Of a stretch of 64,000 nt of DNA, positions 16,667 to 25,926 are shown piece after piece. The stretch lies in assembly GCF_002278075.1 (NCBI RefSeq), contig NZ_CP022990.1:2928212-2992211 (forward strand), read 5' to 3'. This DNA is from Paraburkholderia aromaticivorans. GTDB taxonomy: Bacteria; Pseudomonadota; Gammaproteobacteria; Burkholderiales; Burkholderiaceae. The position numbers and the translations under genes were made by a program. The notes beneath the pieces were generated by a model, which searched no databases, was not told the DNA's origin, and saw only the letters and a list, made by a program, of their open reading frames with translations. Position 1 is the first letter of the stretch. Each line of letters begins with the position of its first letter.

Positions 16667-17869
16667 ATGACCGAAGCATTCCTGTGCGACGCGATTCGCA
16701 CCCCCATCGGCCGCTATGCGGGTTCGCTGTCGTCGGTACGCGCCGACGATCTGGGCGCCGTGCCGCTCAAAGCGCTGATGGAGCGCAACAAAAACGTCGA
16801 CTGGAACGCGATCGACGACGTGATCTACGGCTGCGCGAACCAGGCCGGTGAAGATAATCGCAACGTCGCGCGCATGTCGCTGCTGCTGGCGGGTTTGCCG
16901 CTGGACGTGCCGGGCTCCACCGTGAACCGTCTGTGCGGCTCGGGCATGGACGCGGTCGGCATTGCCGCGCGCGCCATCAAGTCGGGCGAGGCCGCGTTGA
17001 TGGTGGCGGGCGGTGTCGAAAGCATGAGCCGCGCGCCGTTCGTGACGGGCAAGGCCACCAGCGCATTCTCGCGCCAGGCCGAGATCTACGACACGACGAT
17101 CGGCTGGCGTTTCGTCAATCCGTTGATGAAGAAACTGTACGGTGTCGATTCGATGCCGGAGACCGGCGAAAACGTCGCGACCGACTACAACATCAGCCGT
17201 GCCGATCAGGACGCCTTCGCATTGCGCAGCCAGCAAAAAGCGGCGCGCGCGCAACGCGACGGCACGCTCGCGCAGGAAATCGTCGGCGTGACGATCGCAC
17301 AGAAGAAGGGCGATCCGGTTACGGTGTCGCAAGACGAGCATCCGCGTGAAACGAGCCTCGAAACGCTCGCCAAACTCAAGGGCGTGGTGCGTCCGGACGG
17401 CACGGTCACGGCAGGCAATGCGTCGGGCGTGAACGACGGCGCGGCGGCCCTGCTGCTCGCCAATGAAGAGACCGCCAAACGCTTCGGCCTCACCCCGCGC
17501 GCCCGCGTGCTGGGTATCGCGACGGCCGGCGTCGCGCCGCGCGTGATGGGCATCGGCCCGGCGCCCGCCACACAGAAACTGCTGGCGCGCCTGAACATGA
17601 CCATCGATCAATTCGACGTGATCGAACTGAACGAGGCGTTCGCTTCGCAAGGCATCGCGGTGCTGCGCGCACTCGGCGTGGCCGACGACGACGCCCGCGT
17701 GAACCCGAATGGCGGCGCGATCGCGCTCGGCCACCCGCTCGGCATGAGCGGCGCGCGTCTGGTGACCACCGCGATGTATCAGCTGCATCGCACGCAAGGC
17801 CGCTTCGCGCTGTGCACGATGTGTATCGGCGTCGGCCAGGGCATTGCGATCGCGATCGAACGGGTGTGA
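16667..17869 (+). CDS. pcaF: PcaF, beta-ketoadipyl-CoA thiolase
   Basis: 400 residues from [21 protein letters not shown], preceded by CTGGAGA. An in-frame extension to 16568 is not thiolase-like. The catalytic cysteine is in [12 protein letters not shown], followed by [19 protein letters not shown] (catalytic His) and [10 protein letters not shown] (second Cys). The 400-residue length and the [12 protein letters not shown] segment favour PcaF over generic acetyl-CoA acetyltransferases. It cleaves 3-oxoadipyl-CoA to succinyl-CoA and acetyl-CoA, ending the protocatechuate pathway. Single gene ending at a strong terminator. Confidence 0.92.
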   Translation: MTEAFLCDAIRTPIGRYAGSLSSVRADDLGAVPLKALMERNKNVDWNAIDDVIYGCANQAGEDNRNVARMSLLLAGLPLDVPGSTVNRLCGSGMDAVGIAARAIKSGEAALMVAGGVESMSRAPFVTGKATSAFSRQAEIYDTTIGWRFVNPLMKKLYGVDSMPETGENVATDYNISRADQDAFALRSQQKAARAQRDGTLAQEIVGVTIAQKKGDPVTVSQDEHPRETSLETLAKLKGVVRPDGTVTAGNASGVNDGAAALLLANEETAKRFGLTPRARVLGIATAGVAPRVMGIGPAPATQKLLARLNMTIDQFDVIELNEAFASQGIAVLRALGVADDDARVNPNGGAIALGHPLGMSGARLVTTAMYQLHRTQGRFALCTMCIGVGQGIAIAIERV

Positions 17870-17920
17870 CCGTTTAGGGGACCCGCGCGCGCGGTTCGAG
17901 CTTTGGTTCAGGCAGCAAGC

Positions 17921-17957
17921 AACAGCCTCTTCGCTCGCGCGATGAGGCTGTTTTTTT
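17921..17957 (+). terminator. Intrinsic terminator of pcaF
   Basis: AACAGCCTC pairs with GAGGCTGTT; after one T/T mismatch, TCGC pairs with GCGA, with a TCGC loop, followed by a run of seven T. 52 bases after the pcaF stop. Confidence 0.92.
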
Positions 17958-18382
17958 ATGCGAGCACCGATCACACGTAGTTTGAATGTGAGTCCAATTC
18001 GGACTAAAGACGTTGTGGATTATGTCGGGATATCACGGGATATCGACTGCCCATTCAACGGCCTTGCAGTTTGTGTTTAATGCCGATTGCATTTGAAACG
18101 TGCCGCCCATTAAGAGTAGCCGTAAAAATGTCACAGTATTGTCAACAGCCACGATCCCGCTGCGACGCTACGCCGCGGCACTTTGCGCCATTCCCTCATT
18201 CAACCGAAAATCACAATTCAATCAATCACAGTTTGCTGTGAGCCATGTAAAATCGTCTGGGTCGTACCTTTAAAAAACTATCATCTTCAAGATGCCCAAG
18301 TACTCGCGGCGTTAAACATCGGCATTCCATATTTTTAGATCGCCGTTACGCTGGATCCAATAATTTTTCAAGGAGCACATAT
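17958..18382. other. 425-base AT-richer gene-free region
   Basis: Holds no credible open frame. Visible elements are a dyad AGTCC-AATTC-GGACT starting near 17995 and a 10-base-spaced direct repeat of CGGGATATC at 18026-18034 and 18036-18044. The final part has a TTTAAAAAACTATCAT stretch and a CAAGGAGCAC ribosome site for the following gene. The lower GC suggests a regulated promoter, but I cannot name the factor. Confidence 0.5.
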
Positions 18383-18967
18383 ATGAAGGCAGCGACAATT
18401 GGCGCAGCGTTGATGGTCGCGGCGTTCGCCGCAGCCCAGCCCGCATGGGCGCAAGATGCCATGGCCAGTGCCGCGCAGGGCGTGGTCAGCGCTGTGGAGC
18501 CGGTGCACGTGAAGGCGCAGATCGTGGGTATCGACCCGGGTAGCCGCACGCTCACGCTCAAGGGGCCGGACGGCAATGCGGTGGTCGTCATGGTGAGCCA
18601 GCAGGTGGCCGGATTCGACCAGTTGAAAGTGGGCGACCGGGTGGACGTGCTCTACAAGAACGCGTTGCTCGTGAAGGCGGAGAAGGTCACGGGCAAGGAC
18701 AAGGGTGTTCGCGCGCGCGTCGATACACAGGTGTACGCACCGGCCTCGGGTGGTTTCGAATCCGCTCGCCAGGTCGAGGTGCTCGCCACCGTGCAGAAGA
18801 TCGATCGCAAGAAGCGTCTGGTCACGCTGCGCGGCGCGTATCAGACGCAAACGCTCCAAGTCGGCCAGGACGTCGATCTGAAGGACGTCAAGGTAGGCGA
18901 TACGATTCACGCGGTCTTTGTCTCGGCAGCAGCCGTTCAGGTGACGCCGCAAGACACCGCGCAGTGA
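18383..18967 (+). CDS. Periplasmic protein of unknown function with two similar beta-rich halves
   Basis: 194 residues. A clear signal peptide MKAATIGAALMVAAFAAAQPAWA is followed by QD. The mature part has two similar units, one near 40-110 (VKAQIVGIDPGSRTLTLKGPDGNAVVVMV ... LKVGDRVDVLY) and one near 128-190 (VLATVQKIDRKKRLVTLRGAYQTQTL ... VKVGDTIHAVF). Both end in a (L/V)KVGD motif, suggesting an internal duplication of an OB- or SH3-like barrel. No catalytic motif is visible. It stands alone between two terminators, so it is a single-gene unit. Confidence 0.8.
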   Translation: MKAATIGAALMVAAFAAAQPAWAQDAMASAAQGVVSAVEPVHVKAQIVGIDPGSRTLTLKGPDGNAVVVMVSQQVAGFDQLKVGDRVDVLYKNALLVKAEKVTGKDKGVRARVDTQVYAPASGGFESARQVEVLATVQKIDRKKRLVTLRGAYQTQTLQVGQDVDLKDVKVGDTIHAVFVSAAAVQVTPQDTAQ

Positions 18968-19088
18968 CCGCTGCAGTCACGGTAGTAATCGCGGCGTTGT
19001 CATGCAGCCGAGCATGCCAGTGCCGTCACGCAGGACAACAGCATGTCGGCTCCCGCGAGCCCGCATGCTGCGCCAGGCAGACGCCTCC

Positions 19089-19118
19089 AACACCCCTAGT
19101 GGCAGGGGTGTTGTTTTG
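19089..19118 (+). terminator. Intrinsic terminator after the 18383 gene
   Basis: 9-bp stem AACACCCCT / AGGGGTGTT with loop AGTGGC, followed by GTTTTG. Lies 120 bases after the stop. Confidence 0.75.
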
Positions 19119-19162
19119 TCGGAGCCACAAAAGCTTCGTCAAACACGCAGCCGTCAGCGCTG

Positions 19163-19543
19163 CTAACGCGGCGCAGGCGGCCCGAGGCTCAACCATGCGA
19201 GCCGTCCCAGCCAACGTCTGAACAGGCCGCCTTTCGACGGAAGCGCGCAACTCAAGGACACTCGCGCCGCGCATTGACCATCCGTACTGAGCCATATGCG
19301 CTCGCCGCGATGCAGCTGGAATGTCTGGCCCGGGTCGAGCCAATGATCGTAAGGGGAGCTGACGCGTGTGAGCCAGAGGCGCGCGTCCTTTACGGCGAGC
19401 GTGCTATCGGCTTCGACACGCCATGTCAGCGTCGCGCCGGGCATGACAGAAAAATGCACCACCACCTTCGGCAGACGCTCGTCCTGCTGATACGCGAACC
19501 GGCTCGAGTCGTCATCCATGCACTGCGGGCTTGCCTGATCCAT
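19163..19543 (-). CDS. DUF2917 family protein
   Basis: 126 residues from MDQASPQCMDDDSSRFAY, chosen because GGAGAG stands 6 bases before this ATG; the next in-frame ATG upstream has no ribosome site. The core (LTWRVEADSTLAVKDARLWLTRVSSPYDHWLDPGQTFQLHRGERIWLS) matches the small beta-barrel DUF2917 pattern. Function is unknown; the family is common in Burkholderiales. A terminator-like hairpin lies within its short leader. Confidence 0.75.
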   Translation of the reverse strand: MDQASPQCMDDDSSRFAYQQDERLPKVVVHFSVMPGATLTWRVEADSTLAVKDARLWLTRVSSPYDHWLDPGQTFQLHRGERIWLSTDGQCAARVSLSCALPSKGGLFRRWLGRLAWLSLGPPAPR

Positions 19544-19580
19544 CTTGCTCTCCGTCATCAAGCCGGCGGACGGAGGCGCC

Positions 19581-19619
19581 CACAAAACAAAAGGCCCCTT
19601 CCGTTACCGGCGGGGCCTT
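19581..19619 (-). terminator. Rho-independent terminator-like hairpin in the DUF2917 leader
   Basis: Read on the minus strand: AAGGCCCC, a 13-base loop, GGGGCCTT, then TTGTTTTGTG. The 8-bp GC-rich stem plus T-rich tail is oriented with the DUF2917 gene and ends about 38 bases before its start codon. It could end a short upstream RNA, end LysR transcripts, or act as an attenuator. Confidence 0.7.
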
Positions 19620-19740
19620 GGGGATTGGTTACGCAGATTCAGACTGCTAACGCACACAAACTCCCAATGGCCAGCCGCTCATGGCTCGCTTCGGGTGTGT
19701 AATCGCATTAGCGATGAAGAGGTGCGTCAACATGGGATTG

Positions 19741-19770
19741 AGTGTGCCGTTTTGCCGCGGGTCTTGTCAA
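19741..19770 (-). promoter_or_regulatory. Weak minus-strand promoter candidate upstream of the leader hairpin
   Basis: TTGACA on the minus strand (complement of 19765-19770), an 18-base spacer and CACACT (complement of 19741-19746), which matches only three of six -10 positions. A transcript from here would run about 150 bases to the hairpin. The rest of 19620-19918 shows nothing I can name. Confidence 0.3.
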
Positions 19771-19918
19771 CAGAAAATCGCCATCAGCACAAACGCTGCG
19801 CGTGCCGTGTGCAGTCCGCGCGACGTGACCTGTCCAGTGCCGGGCGAGGTTAAGCGAATCGGGGCGGCGCGCATGCTTCGCAAGACGTAGCGCTTTTTCC
19901 CTCAGACTCGCGGCAGTC

Positions 19919-20818
19919 TCACGTCGTGCGGGATGCGCTGCGCTGCTGCCGCAAAATCCTCACGAAGTTCAGCACGGTCGGCGATTTCTCACGCTGCCGA
20001 TGGATCAGCGCAATACCTGTTGAAAGCGGTTTGCCCTGCAGTTCGTGATACGACACACCTTCGACCTGGATCTGCCGGATCGACGCGGGCACCACCGCAA
20101 CGCCGAATCCTGCCGCCACGAGGTTGGCCGCCGACGAGATCTGTGGCGACTCCATGCTGATAGACGGCGCAAAGCCGGCTTCGCGGCAGGCGCTGATGAT
20201 CGAGTCATACAGGTCCGGGCCGATCGGCCGCGGAAAGAGGATAAACGAGTCGTCCGCCAGGTCTGCCAGATTGACGCGCCGCCGCCGGTTCAACCGGTGG
20301 CTTGCCGGCAGCACGACCAGCATGTCTTCCTCGACCAGCGGTTGCACGATCAAATCCCGGCAGTTCAGCGGCATGCGCACCAGGGCGGCATCGAGTTGCC
20401 GCGCGGCGACCTTGTCGAGCAGCAGCGAGCTGTTGCTTTCCTCGCAGCCGATCGTCACGCGCTCATAGGCGTGACGATACCGTTGCATCGTCATCGCGAC
20501 GGCTGGATGGAACACCGTGGAACCCGCGAAACCGAGCGAAAGCCGGCCTGTCTCTCCGCGGCCCGCATTCTGCACTTCGACCAAAGCCTCTCGCGCATCT
20601 TCAACGATACGTTGAGCACGCTCGCGAAACAGCCGCCCGGCTTCGGTCAATTCGACGCGGCGCGGATGACGGATGAACAACGGCGTGCCGATTTCGCGCT
20701 CGAGCTTCAGGATCTGCTGACTCAACGGCGGTTGGGCGATTCCGAGGTGCGTGGCGGCATCCGTGAAATGCAGATGCTCGGCGACCGCGAGAAAGTAGCG
20801 CAACTGACGAAATTCCAT
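19919..20818 (-). CDS. LysR-family regulator, divergent from dld
   Basis: 299 residues. N-terminal HTH MEFRQLRYFLAVAEHLHFTDAATHLGIAQPPLSQQILKLEREIG, which is typical of the BenM/CatR/AlsR style group. The substrate-binding domain follows from about 90. It is divergent from the D-lactate dehydrogenase gene with a 156-base spacer, so control of dld by lactate or a related metabolite is plausible but inferred. Confidence 0.9.
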   Translation of the reverse strand: MEFRQLRYFLAVAEHLHFTDAATHLGIAQPPLSQQILKLEREIGTPLFIRHPRRVELTEAGRLFRERAQRIVEDAREALVEVQNAGRGETGRLSLGFAGSTVFHPAVAMTMQRYRHAYERVTIGCEESNSSLLLDKVAARQLDAALVRMPLNCRDLIVQPLVEEDMLVVLPASHRLNRRRRVNLADLADDSFILFPRPIGPDLYDSIISACREAGFAPSISMESPQISSAANLVAAGFGVAVVPASIRQIQVEGVSYHELQGKPLSTGIALIHRQREKSPTVLNFVRILRQQRSASRTT

Positions 20819-20974
20819 ATCTTTTTCGTCTCCAAAATGTGACTTCGAGATATTGGACTAATGACCGGACTGATTCTAACCTTTGCGTCAATCCGATGCG
20901 CTCAAAGGCCGCACCCGAAATCACTGGCCGCAATCGTCGCGCATCGCAATCAACATTCGCCGAGGAGAAGTTCT

Positions 20975-22714
20975 ATGTCAGCAGCGTATGCACCTCTCGC
21001 CAACCAGCCGGCCGTCGCGGCCCAAAGGCTCGTTGCGGATCTGCGCAACATCGTCGGCAAGAAGCACACCTTGACGGACGACGGCGCGACCCGCCGCTAC
21101 CGTACGGGGTTTCGTTTCGGCACAGGCAAGGCGCTCGCGGTGGTACGTCCCGGCACGGTCGTCGAACAGTGGCAGGTGTTGCAGGCATGCATCGCGGCGA
21201 ACGTGATCGTCATTACGCAGGCTTCGAACACGGGTCTCACGGGCGGCTCGACGCCTGACGGCGACGACTACGATCGCGACATCGTGATCGTCAGCACGAC
21301 CCGGATGAAGAAGGTGTACCTCATCGACAATGGCAAGCAGGTGGTCTGCCTTCCGGGGGCGACGCTCGACCAGTTGGAAAAAGTGCTGAAGCCTCTCGGG
21401 CGTGAGCCTCATTCGGTGATCGGCTCGAGTTGCATCGGCGCGTCGGTATTCGGCGGTGTCTGCAATAACTCGGGGGGCGCGCTGGTGCAGCGTGGCCCGG
21501 CGTATACGGAAATGGCGGCCTTCGCGCAGGTCGACGCGACAGGCAGACTGAGCCTCGTCAATCACCTCGGCATCGAGCTCGGGGAGTCGCCCGACGAAAT
21601 TCTTGGCCGGCTCGAGCGCGGCGAGTTTTCGGATGCCGACGTCCGGCACGACGCGGGCGCCGGGTCGGACCACGGTTACGCGACTCACGTGCGTGAGATC
21701 GACGCCGATACGCCGGCGCGTTTCAACGCCGATCCACAGCGACTGCATGAAGCGTCGGGCTCGGCCGGCAAACTGATGGTGTTCGGCGTGCGGCTCGACA
21801 CGTTTCCGATCGAGCACAGCGCCAAGGTGTTCTATATCGGCACGAACCGGCCGGACGAACTCACGGCGATCCGCCGGCACGCGCTGCACGGCTTCAAACA
21901 TCTGCCGATCTCGGGCGAATACCTGCATCGCGACGCTTTCGACATTGCAGAAAAGTACGGCAAGGATAGCTTCCTCGCGATCAACTATCTCGGCACGTCC
22001 AGACTGCCCGCGCTGTTCGGCTTGAAAAGCCGTTTCGATGCGCTATTCGATCGCCTCGGCTGGTTCCCTTCGCATTTCACCGACCGCGTCTTGCAGGCCG
22101 TAAGCCGGCTGTTCCCAAACCATTTGCCGCCGCGTATGAAGCAGTACCGTGACAAGTATGAGCATCATCTGATGTTGAAAGTCGCGGCCTACAGTGTCGA
22201 GGAAACGCGTGCGTTTCTCTCGCGCTATTTCGAAAACGCAAGCGGCGGTTACTTCGAATGCACCGAAGAAGAGGGCAGAAAAGCGTTCCTGCATCGCTTC
22301 GCCGCCGCGGGCGCCGCGGTTCGCTATCGTGCCGTGCATCCGCGGGAGGTGGAGGACATCGTCGCACTCGATGTGGCGCTGCGCCGCAACGATCCCGACT
22401 GGATCGAAACGCTGCCGCCGGAGATCGAAAAGACGATCGCGATCAAGTTGTACTACGGCCACTTCCTGTGCCACGTGTTCCACCAGGATTACATCGTCAA
22501 GAAGGGCAACGATTGCCTCGAAGTCGAACACAAGATGTGGATGTTGCTGGATCGACGCGGCGCGGAATATCCGGCGGAGCATAACGTCGGGCATCTGTAT
22601 CACGCGAAGCCGCAGCTCGCCGCGTTCTATCAGCAGCTCGATCCTTGCAACTGCTTCAATCCGGGAGTCGGGCAAATGTCGAAGTTCGCGAAGTACCGCG
22701 AAGCGGCGGGTTGA
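20975..22714 (+). CDS. dld: Dld, quinone-dependent D-lactate dehydrogenase
   Basis: 579 residues from MSAAYAPLANQPAVAAQ, preceded by GAGGAGAAG; the 38-codon upstream extension lacks support. The FAD-binding type 4 domain covers about 30-250, with ITQASNTGLTGGSTPDG and VIGSSCIGASVFGGVCNNSGG. The rest matches the membrane-associated C-terminal domain of E. coli Dld (571 residues), with HLMLKVAAYSVEETRAFLSRYF and PCNCFNPGVGQMSK near the end. It oxidises D-lactate to pyruvate and passes electrons to the quinone pool at the inner membrane face. Probably controlled by the divergent LysR gene. Confidence 0.94.
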   Translation: MSAAYAPLANQPAVAAQRLVADLRNIVGKKHTLTDDGATRRYRTGFRFGTGKALAVVRPGTVVEQWQVLQACIAANVIVITQASNTGLTGGSTPDGDDYDRDIVIVSTTRMKKVYLIDNGKQVVCLPGATLDQLEKVLKPLGREPHSVIGSSCIGASVFGGVCNNSGGALVQRGPAYTEMAAFAQVDATGRLSLVNHLGIELGESPDEILGRLERGEFSDADVRHDAGAGSDHGYATHVREIDADTPARFNADPQRLHEASGSAGKLMVFGVRLDTFPIEHSAKVFYIGTNRPDELTAIRRHALHGFKHLPISGEYLHRDAFDIAEKYGKDSFLAINYLGTSRLPALFGLKSRFDALFDRLGWFPSHFTDRVLQAVSRLFPNHLPPRMKQYRDKYEHHLMLKVAAYSVEETRAFLSRYFENASGGYFECTEEEGRKAFLHRFAAAGAAVRYRAVHPREVEDIVALDVALRRNDPDWIETLPPEIEKTIAIKLYYGHFLCHVFHQDYIVKKGNDCLEVEHKMWMLLDRRGAEYPAEHNVGHLYHAKPQLAAFYQQLDPCNCFNPGVGQMSKFAKYREAAG

Positions 22715-22964
22715 AGCGCCGCATTCGGACGCACATGAGTGGGGCGAGGCGAGGTGACGCGCGCCTGCGCCGGCCCGCAACAAGTTATGTCGAAATGTGT
22801 CGCGCAGCGTGGAAAACGCCCGCAAACCCTTATCCCACGGGCCTTCCTCGTGGTGAAACAGCGCGACATATCTTCCCTGTCGATTATGTCGACGCGTCCT
22901 TCTATAGTCCGTTCGTTGCCACGCCGCAGTCACCGAAGTGGCCCGAATCCAGGAAGGATATCTC

Positions 22965-23999
22965 GTGAAGAATCGTTCGTTCGTCGTCCCGGCTGCCGTT
23001 CCTGCCGCTGCCTCCGTTTCCGGCTCGATACCGGCCCGTTCATCCGCACGCGGCGCGCTGCGCAAGCTCGTACTTTCCGCCGCAACCGCCGCGCTCGCAC
23101 TCGGCAGTGCATCGGCGTTCGCCTGGTCGCAGCATGCCACGGCCTACACCTCGCGCGGCACCTATAACGGCGCGCGTTACGGCTCGTGTGGCAGTGGCAG
23201 CTGTTCGCATGCGGGCGGCGTCGTCGGCCCCTACGGCGGCCTCGCCACCAACACCGGCACGGTGACTCGCACTGCGCCGGGCCAGTTCTCCAATTCGGGC
23301 ACCGCGACCGGTCGCTACGGCAACTCCGTCCAACACTCGGGCGACACCAGTTGCGCCGGCGGAACGTGCTCGCACGCCGGCACCCTCACGGGTCCGGACG
23401 GCAAAATGGCCACCACGTCCGGCGATGTCACGAGGACCGGCGCGGGGCAGTATTCGTCGTCGGGATCGGTGACCGGCGCGAACGGCAATACGGTCAGTCA
23501 TTCGGCGTCGACGAATTGCGCCGGCTCGACCTGTTCGCGCTCCGGCACGGTGACCGGCCAGAATGGCGGCACGGTCGATCACTCGGGTTCGGCCACGCGT
23601 GTCGCAGCGGGCGTCGTGACGACCTCGACTAGCGTGACGGGTACGCACGGCAACACGGTGACGTCGAGCGGGACGGTGGTGGCGAGTACGGGCGTCGTCG
23701 CGACGGGCGGCACCACGGTGGTCGTGGCGCCGAAGCCGGTGGTCGTCGCGCCGCCCGTCGCGTATGTGCCGCCGCCCACGGTGGTCGTGGCGCCCGCGCC
23801 GGTCGTGGTTGTACCGAAGCCGGTCGTGGTCGCGCCGCCGGTGGCCTATGTGCCGCCGCCGCCGGTCGTCTACGCACCGCCGCCTCCGCCGCCCGCTGTG
23901 TATGTCGCTCCGCGGGTGGTGTATGCCGCGCCGCGTCCGGCGGTTTGGGTGCCGGGCCATTGGGTCGGGCGTGTCTGGGTGCCGGCGCACTGGGCGTGA
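22965..23999 (+). CDS. Secreted protein with three 55-residue CX4C repeats and a Val/Pro-rich tail
   Basis: 344 residues from a GTG at 22965, placed by AGGAAGGAT upstream. A long n-region precedes a signal hydrophobic stretch at about 36-53 (VLSAATAALALGSASAFA). CX4C pairs fall at C75/C80, C130/C135 and C185/C190, exactly 55 residues apart, within Gly/Ser/Thr-rich repeats carrying motifs like TGPDGKMATTSGDVTRTGAGQYSSSG. Residues 250-315 are Val/Pro-rich; PKPVVVAPPVAYVPPP occurs twice, 28 apart. The C-terminus has WVPGHW and WVPAHW. Likely cell-surface or periplasmic and structural; no enzyme motif. Function unknown. Confidence 0.82.
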   Translation: MKNRSFVVPAAVPAAASVSGSIPARSSARGALRKLVLSAATAALALGSASAFAWSQHATAYTSRGTYNGARYGSCGSGSCSHAGGVVGPYGGLATNTGTVTRTAPGQFSNSGTATGRYGNSVQHSGDTSCAGGTCSHAGTLTGPDGKMATTSGDVTRTGAGQYSSSGSVTGANGNTVSHSASTNCAGSTCSRSGTVTGQNGGTVDHSGSATRVAAGVVTTSTSVTGTHGNTVTSSGTVVASTGVVATGGTTVVVAPKPVVVAPPVAYVPPPTVVVAPAPVVVVPKPVVVAPPVAYVPPPPVVYAPPPPPPAVYVAPRVVYAAPRPAVWVPGHWVGRVWVPAHWA

Positions 24000-24009
24000 G
24001 GGGGCAGCC

Positions 24010-24357
24010 ATGCGAGTCAAATCACGTGTGACAGTGGAGCAGGGTGGCAGCGCCGCGTTCAGACCGGCTCTCGAGGATTCATCGACACGGCGCTTCTACA
24101 AATCGGGCGTGCTGGCGGCGCTAGTCGTGGCGACCGGGTTGGCGATTGCGATGTGCCGTTTCGGGACCGCAGCCGATACGCGCAGGGCGAGTGCGTCGTC
24201 GCGGGATTGCTCCGCCCGCTATGCGGCGTTGCTCGACCTCGCGGAGCTGGCGAGACGTGACGGCAAATCATCCGAAGTGGTTGTTCGCGGCCTGAGCGAC
24301 AGAGGCGGCGCCATGAGCGGATGTGTGTCGACGGGCGGCAGCGGACTGGCGGAGTAG
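24010..24357 (+). CDS. Small membrane-anchored protein of unknown function
   Basis: 115 residues, starting 10 bases after the repeat-protein stop with GAGGGGGCAGCC as ribosome site, so probably co-transcribed. One hydrophobic segment (about 33-51, SGVLAALVVATGLAIAMCRF) follows a basic cytoplasmic-type N-terminus. The outer part has two cysteines (SRDCSARYA and MSGCVSTGG). No family recognised. Coding status rests on spacing and composition. Confidence 0.6.
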   Translation: MRVKSRVTVEQGGSAAFRPALEDSSTRRFYKSGVLAALVVATGLAIAMCRFGTAADTRRASASSRDCSARYAALLDLAELARRDGKSSEVVVRGLSDRGGAMSGCVSTGGSGLAE

Positions 24358-24545
24358 AGCGGCTGATCGATACCCGCGCCGCTCACGCCGCGAAATGGAG
24401 CGCGCCCGCGTGCCTGCACAGCCGGGGAGCGCGCTTGGCGATCCGCGGCCTCGTGGCTGAAGCGAATCCACGCAGATTCGGCTCTCTGCGCCGCGCCCGG
24501 ATCGAAATTGAGTACGGAGCCGCCGATTGCCGATTTCCCGCCGTC

Positions 24546-25763
24546 TTACTCCGGTTCCGCGAGCACTAACGGAAAGCGAATCTCGAACGTCGTCCCTACA
24601 CCCTCACGCGACACAAAATCGATGTGCCCGTTCAACACCCGGCACAACTCCTTGACGATCGCGAGACCGAGCCCCGTGCCCGGAATATCTTCGCCCGCGG
24701 CGCGCTCGAATTCGTCGAACACGCGGTCGGCGTCCGACGGCGCAATACCCACGCCGGTATCGGAAACGCGAATCGACCAGTGCGACTCGCCGGCCATCGC
24801 GAAGTCGAGTTCGACTTCACCGGACTTGGTGTACTTGGTGGCGTTCGAGAGCAGGTTGACCGCGATCTGTTTGAGCTTGAGGCGATTGGACGTGACCGTC
24901 GGCAACGCGGGGTCGAAGGCGGCACGCAACGTGAGACCTTTCGCCTCGATCGACGGACGCGAAGCGGCGACCAGTTCGTCGTAGAGCGCGCGCAGATCGA
25001 CCTGTTCGAGTACGAGCGCGGCGCCGTCGCCCAGCACCACGGAGTACTCGACGATCTGATCGACGAGCTGTTTCATATCGGCGGCCTGGCGGTTGGCCAG
25101 CGTCAACGCGGTATCGGCTTTCGCGGGGGCGCGCCCGATCAGCTGCAGTGCGATGGAAAAGGCGTTCAGAAAGTTGCGCAGATCATGGACCACGCTGCGC
25201 GTAATTTGCATGCGCGACTCGTACAGGTCGCTCACCAAACGCTGTTTCAGCTTGAGTTCGTGATTGGCGCGTTCAAGCCGGCCGGTGTATTCGTCGATCT
25301 TGCGGTCCCGCTCGCTCACCACTTCCTTGATCGACGTGAGCGTCACCATACTGAGTGTTTCGGCAATCAGGCGGCGTGCGCGGCTCTCATGGCGGCGCGT
25401 GAACGCGTTGTCGAGGCCCGCGAATTCTTCGAGCGCGTCGGCGAGCACCTGATGGAAGAGATCGAGTTCGCGCACCAGTTCCTCGATGCGGTAGCCCTGG
25501 CGCCAGCGCACCATGCCGTGTTTTCTCGCATTGCGTTCGATAGCCGGCTCGACCCGTTCGAGATCTTCGATATCGAGCGCCTCGCACAGTCCTTCGAGAA
25601 TCTCAGGCAGATGATCCGCCAGTTGCTGGTAGGTGAGCTTGTCCGCTTCGATGAGGTCGACGTCGCCGAAGACGGCGTTCATCCATTGTTCGGTGAGCCG
25701 GGTGCGCTCGGTGCGAATGTAATCGGCAAAATTGCGCAGGGGGCTAACGCGTGTGTCGGTCAT
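24546..25763 (-). CDS. Soluble histidine kinase with RsbRD-type N-terminal domain
   Basis: 405 residues, no membrane segment. An all-helical N-terminal part (about 10-140) resembles the RsbRD globin-like sensor domain, followed by a coiled-coil linker (145-185). The H-box SVVHDLRNFLN places the phospho-histidine at H193. ATPase motifs are the N-box NLLSNATKY (303-311), DTGVGI (335-340) and GTGLGL (362-367). No response regulator is adjacent, so it is an orphan kinase; the lone receiver at 44.5 kb is one possible partner but only a guess. Confidence 0.9.
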   Translation of the reverse strand: MTDTRVSPLRNFADYIRTERTRLTEQWMNAVFGDVDLIEADKLTYQQLADHLPEILEGLCEALDIEDLERVEPAIERNARKHGMVRWRQGYRIEELVRELDLFHQVLADALEEFAGLDNAFTRRHESRARRLIAETLSMVTLTSIKEVVSERDRKIDEYTGRLERANHELKLKQRLVSDLYESRMQITRSVVHDLRNFLNAFSIALQLIGRAPAKADTALTLANRQAADMKQLVDQIVEYSVVLGDGAALVLEQVDLRALYDELVAASRPSIEAKGLTLRAAFDPALPTVTSNRLKLKQIAVNLLSNATKYTKSGEVELDFAMAGESHWSIRVSDTGVGIAPSDADRVFDEFERAAGEDIPGTGLGLAIVKELCRVLNGHIDFVSREGVGTTFEIRFPLVLAEPE

Positions 25764-25926
25764 GGTGGCGCAGTGGGATCGGTTGCGACATTATCACCGC
25801 AATCGCGTGTTGTGGAACACCGCTTGCGTAGGCAACACGCCCCGCGGCGGCGTTTGGTGCGGCGGCCCATCGATGCGGTCAATCTTGCCGATATGGCTTG
25901 ATCCTGTGTCCGCTGCCGCGCCCGTG

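Noticed and set aside
17958..18382. tRNA or other structural RNA in the AT-richer gap
   Set aside because: No cloverleaf or conserved arm found by eye; only short repeats.
19681..19890. 69-codon plus-strand frame between DUF2917 and LysR genes
   Set aside because: No ribosome site, cysteine-rich mixed composition, overlaps the candidate leader region on the other strand.
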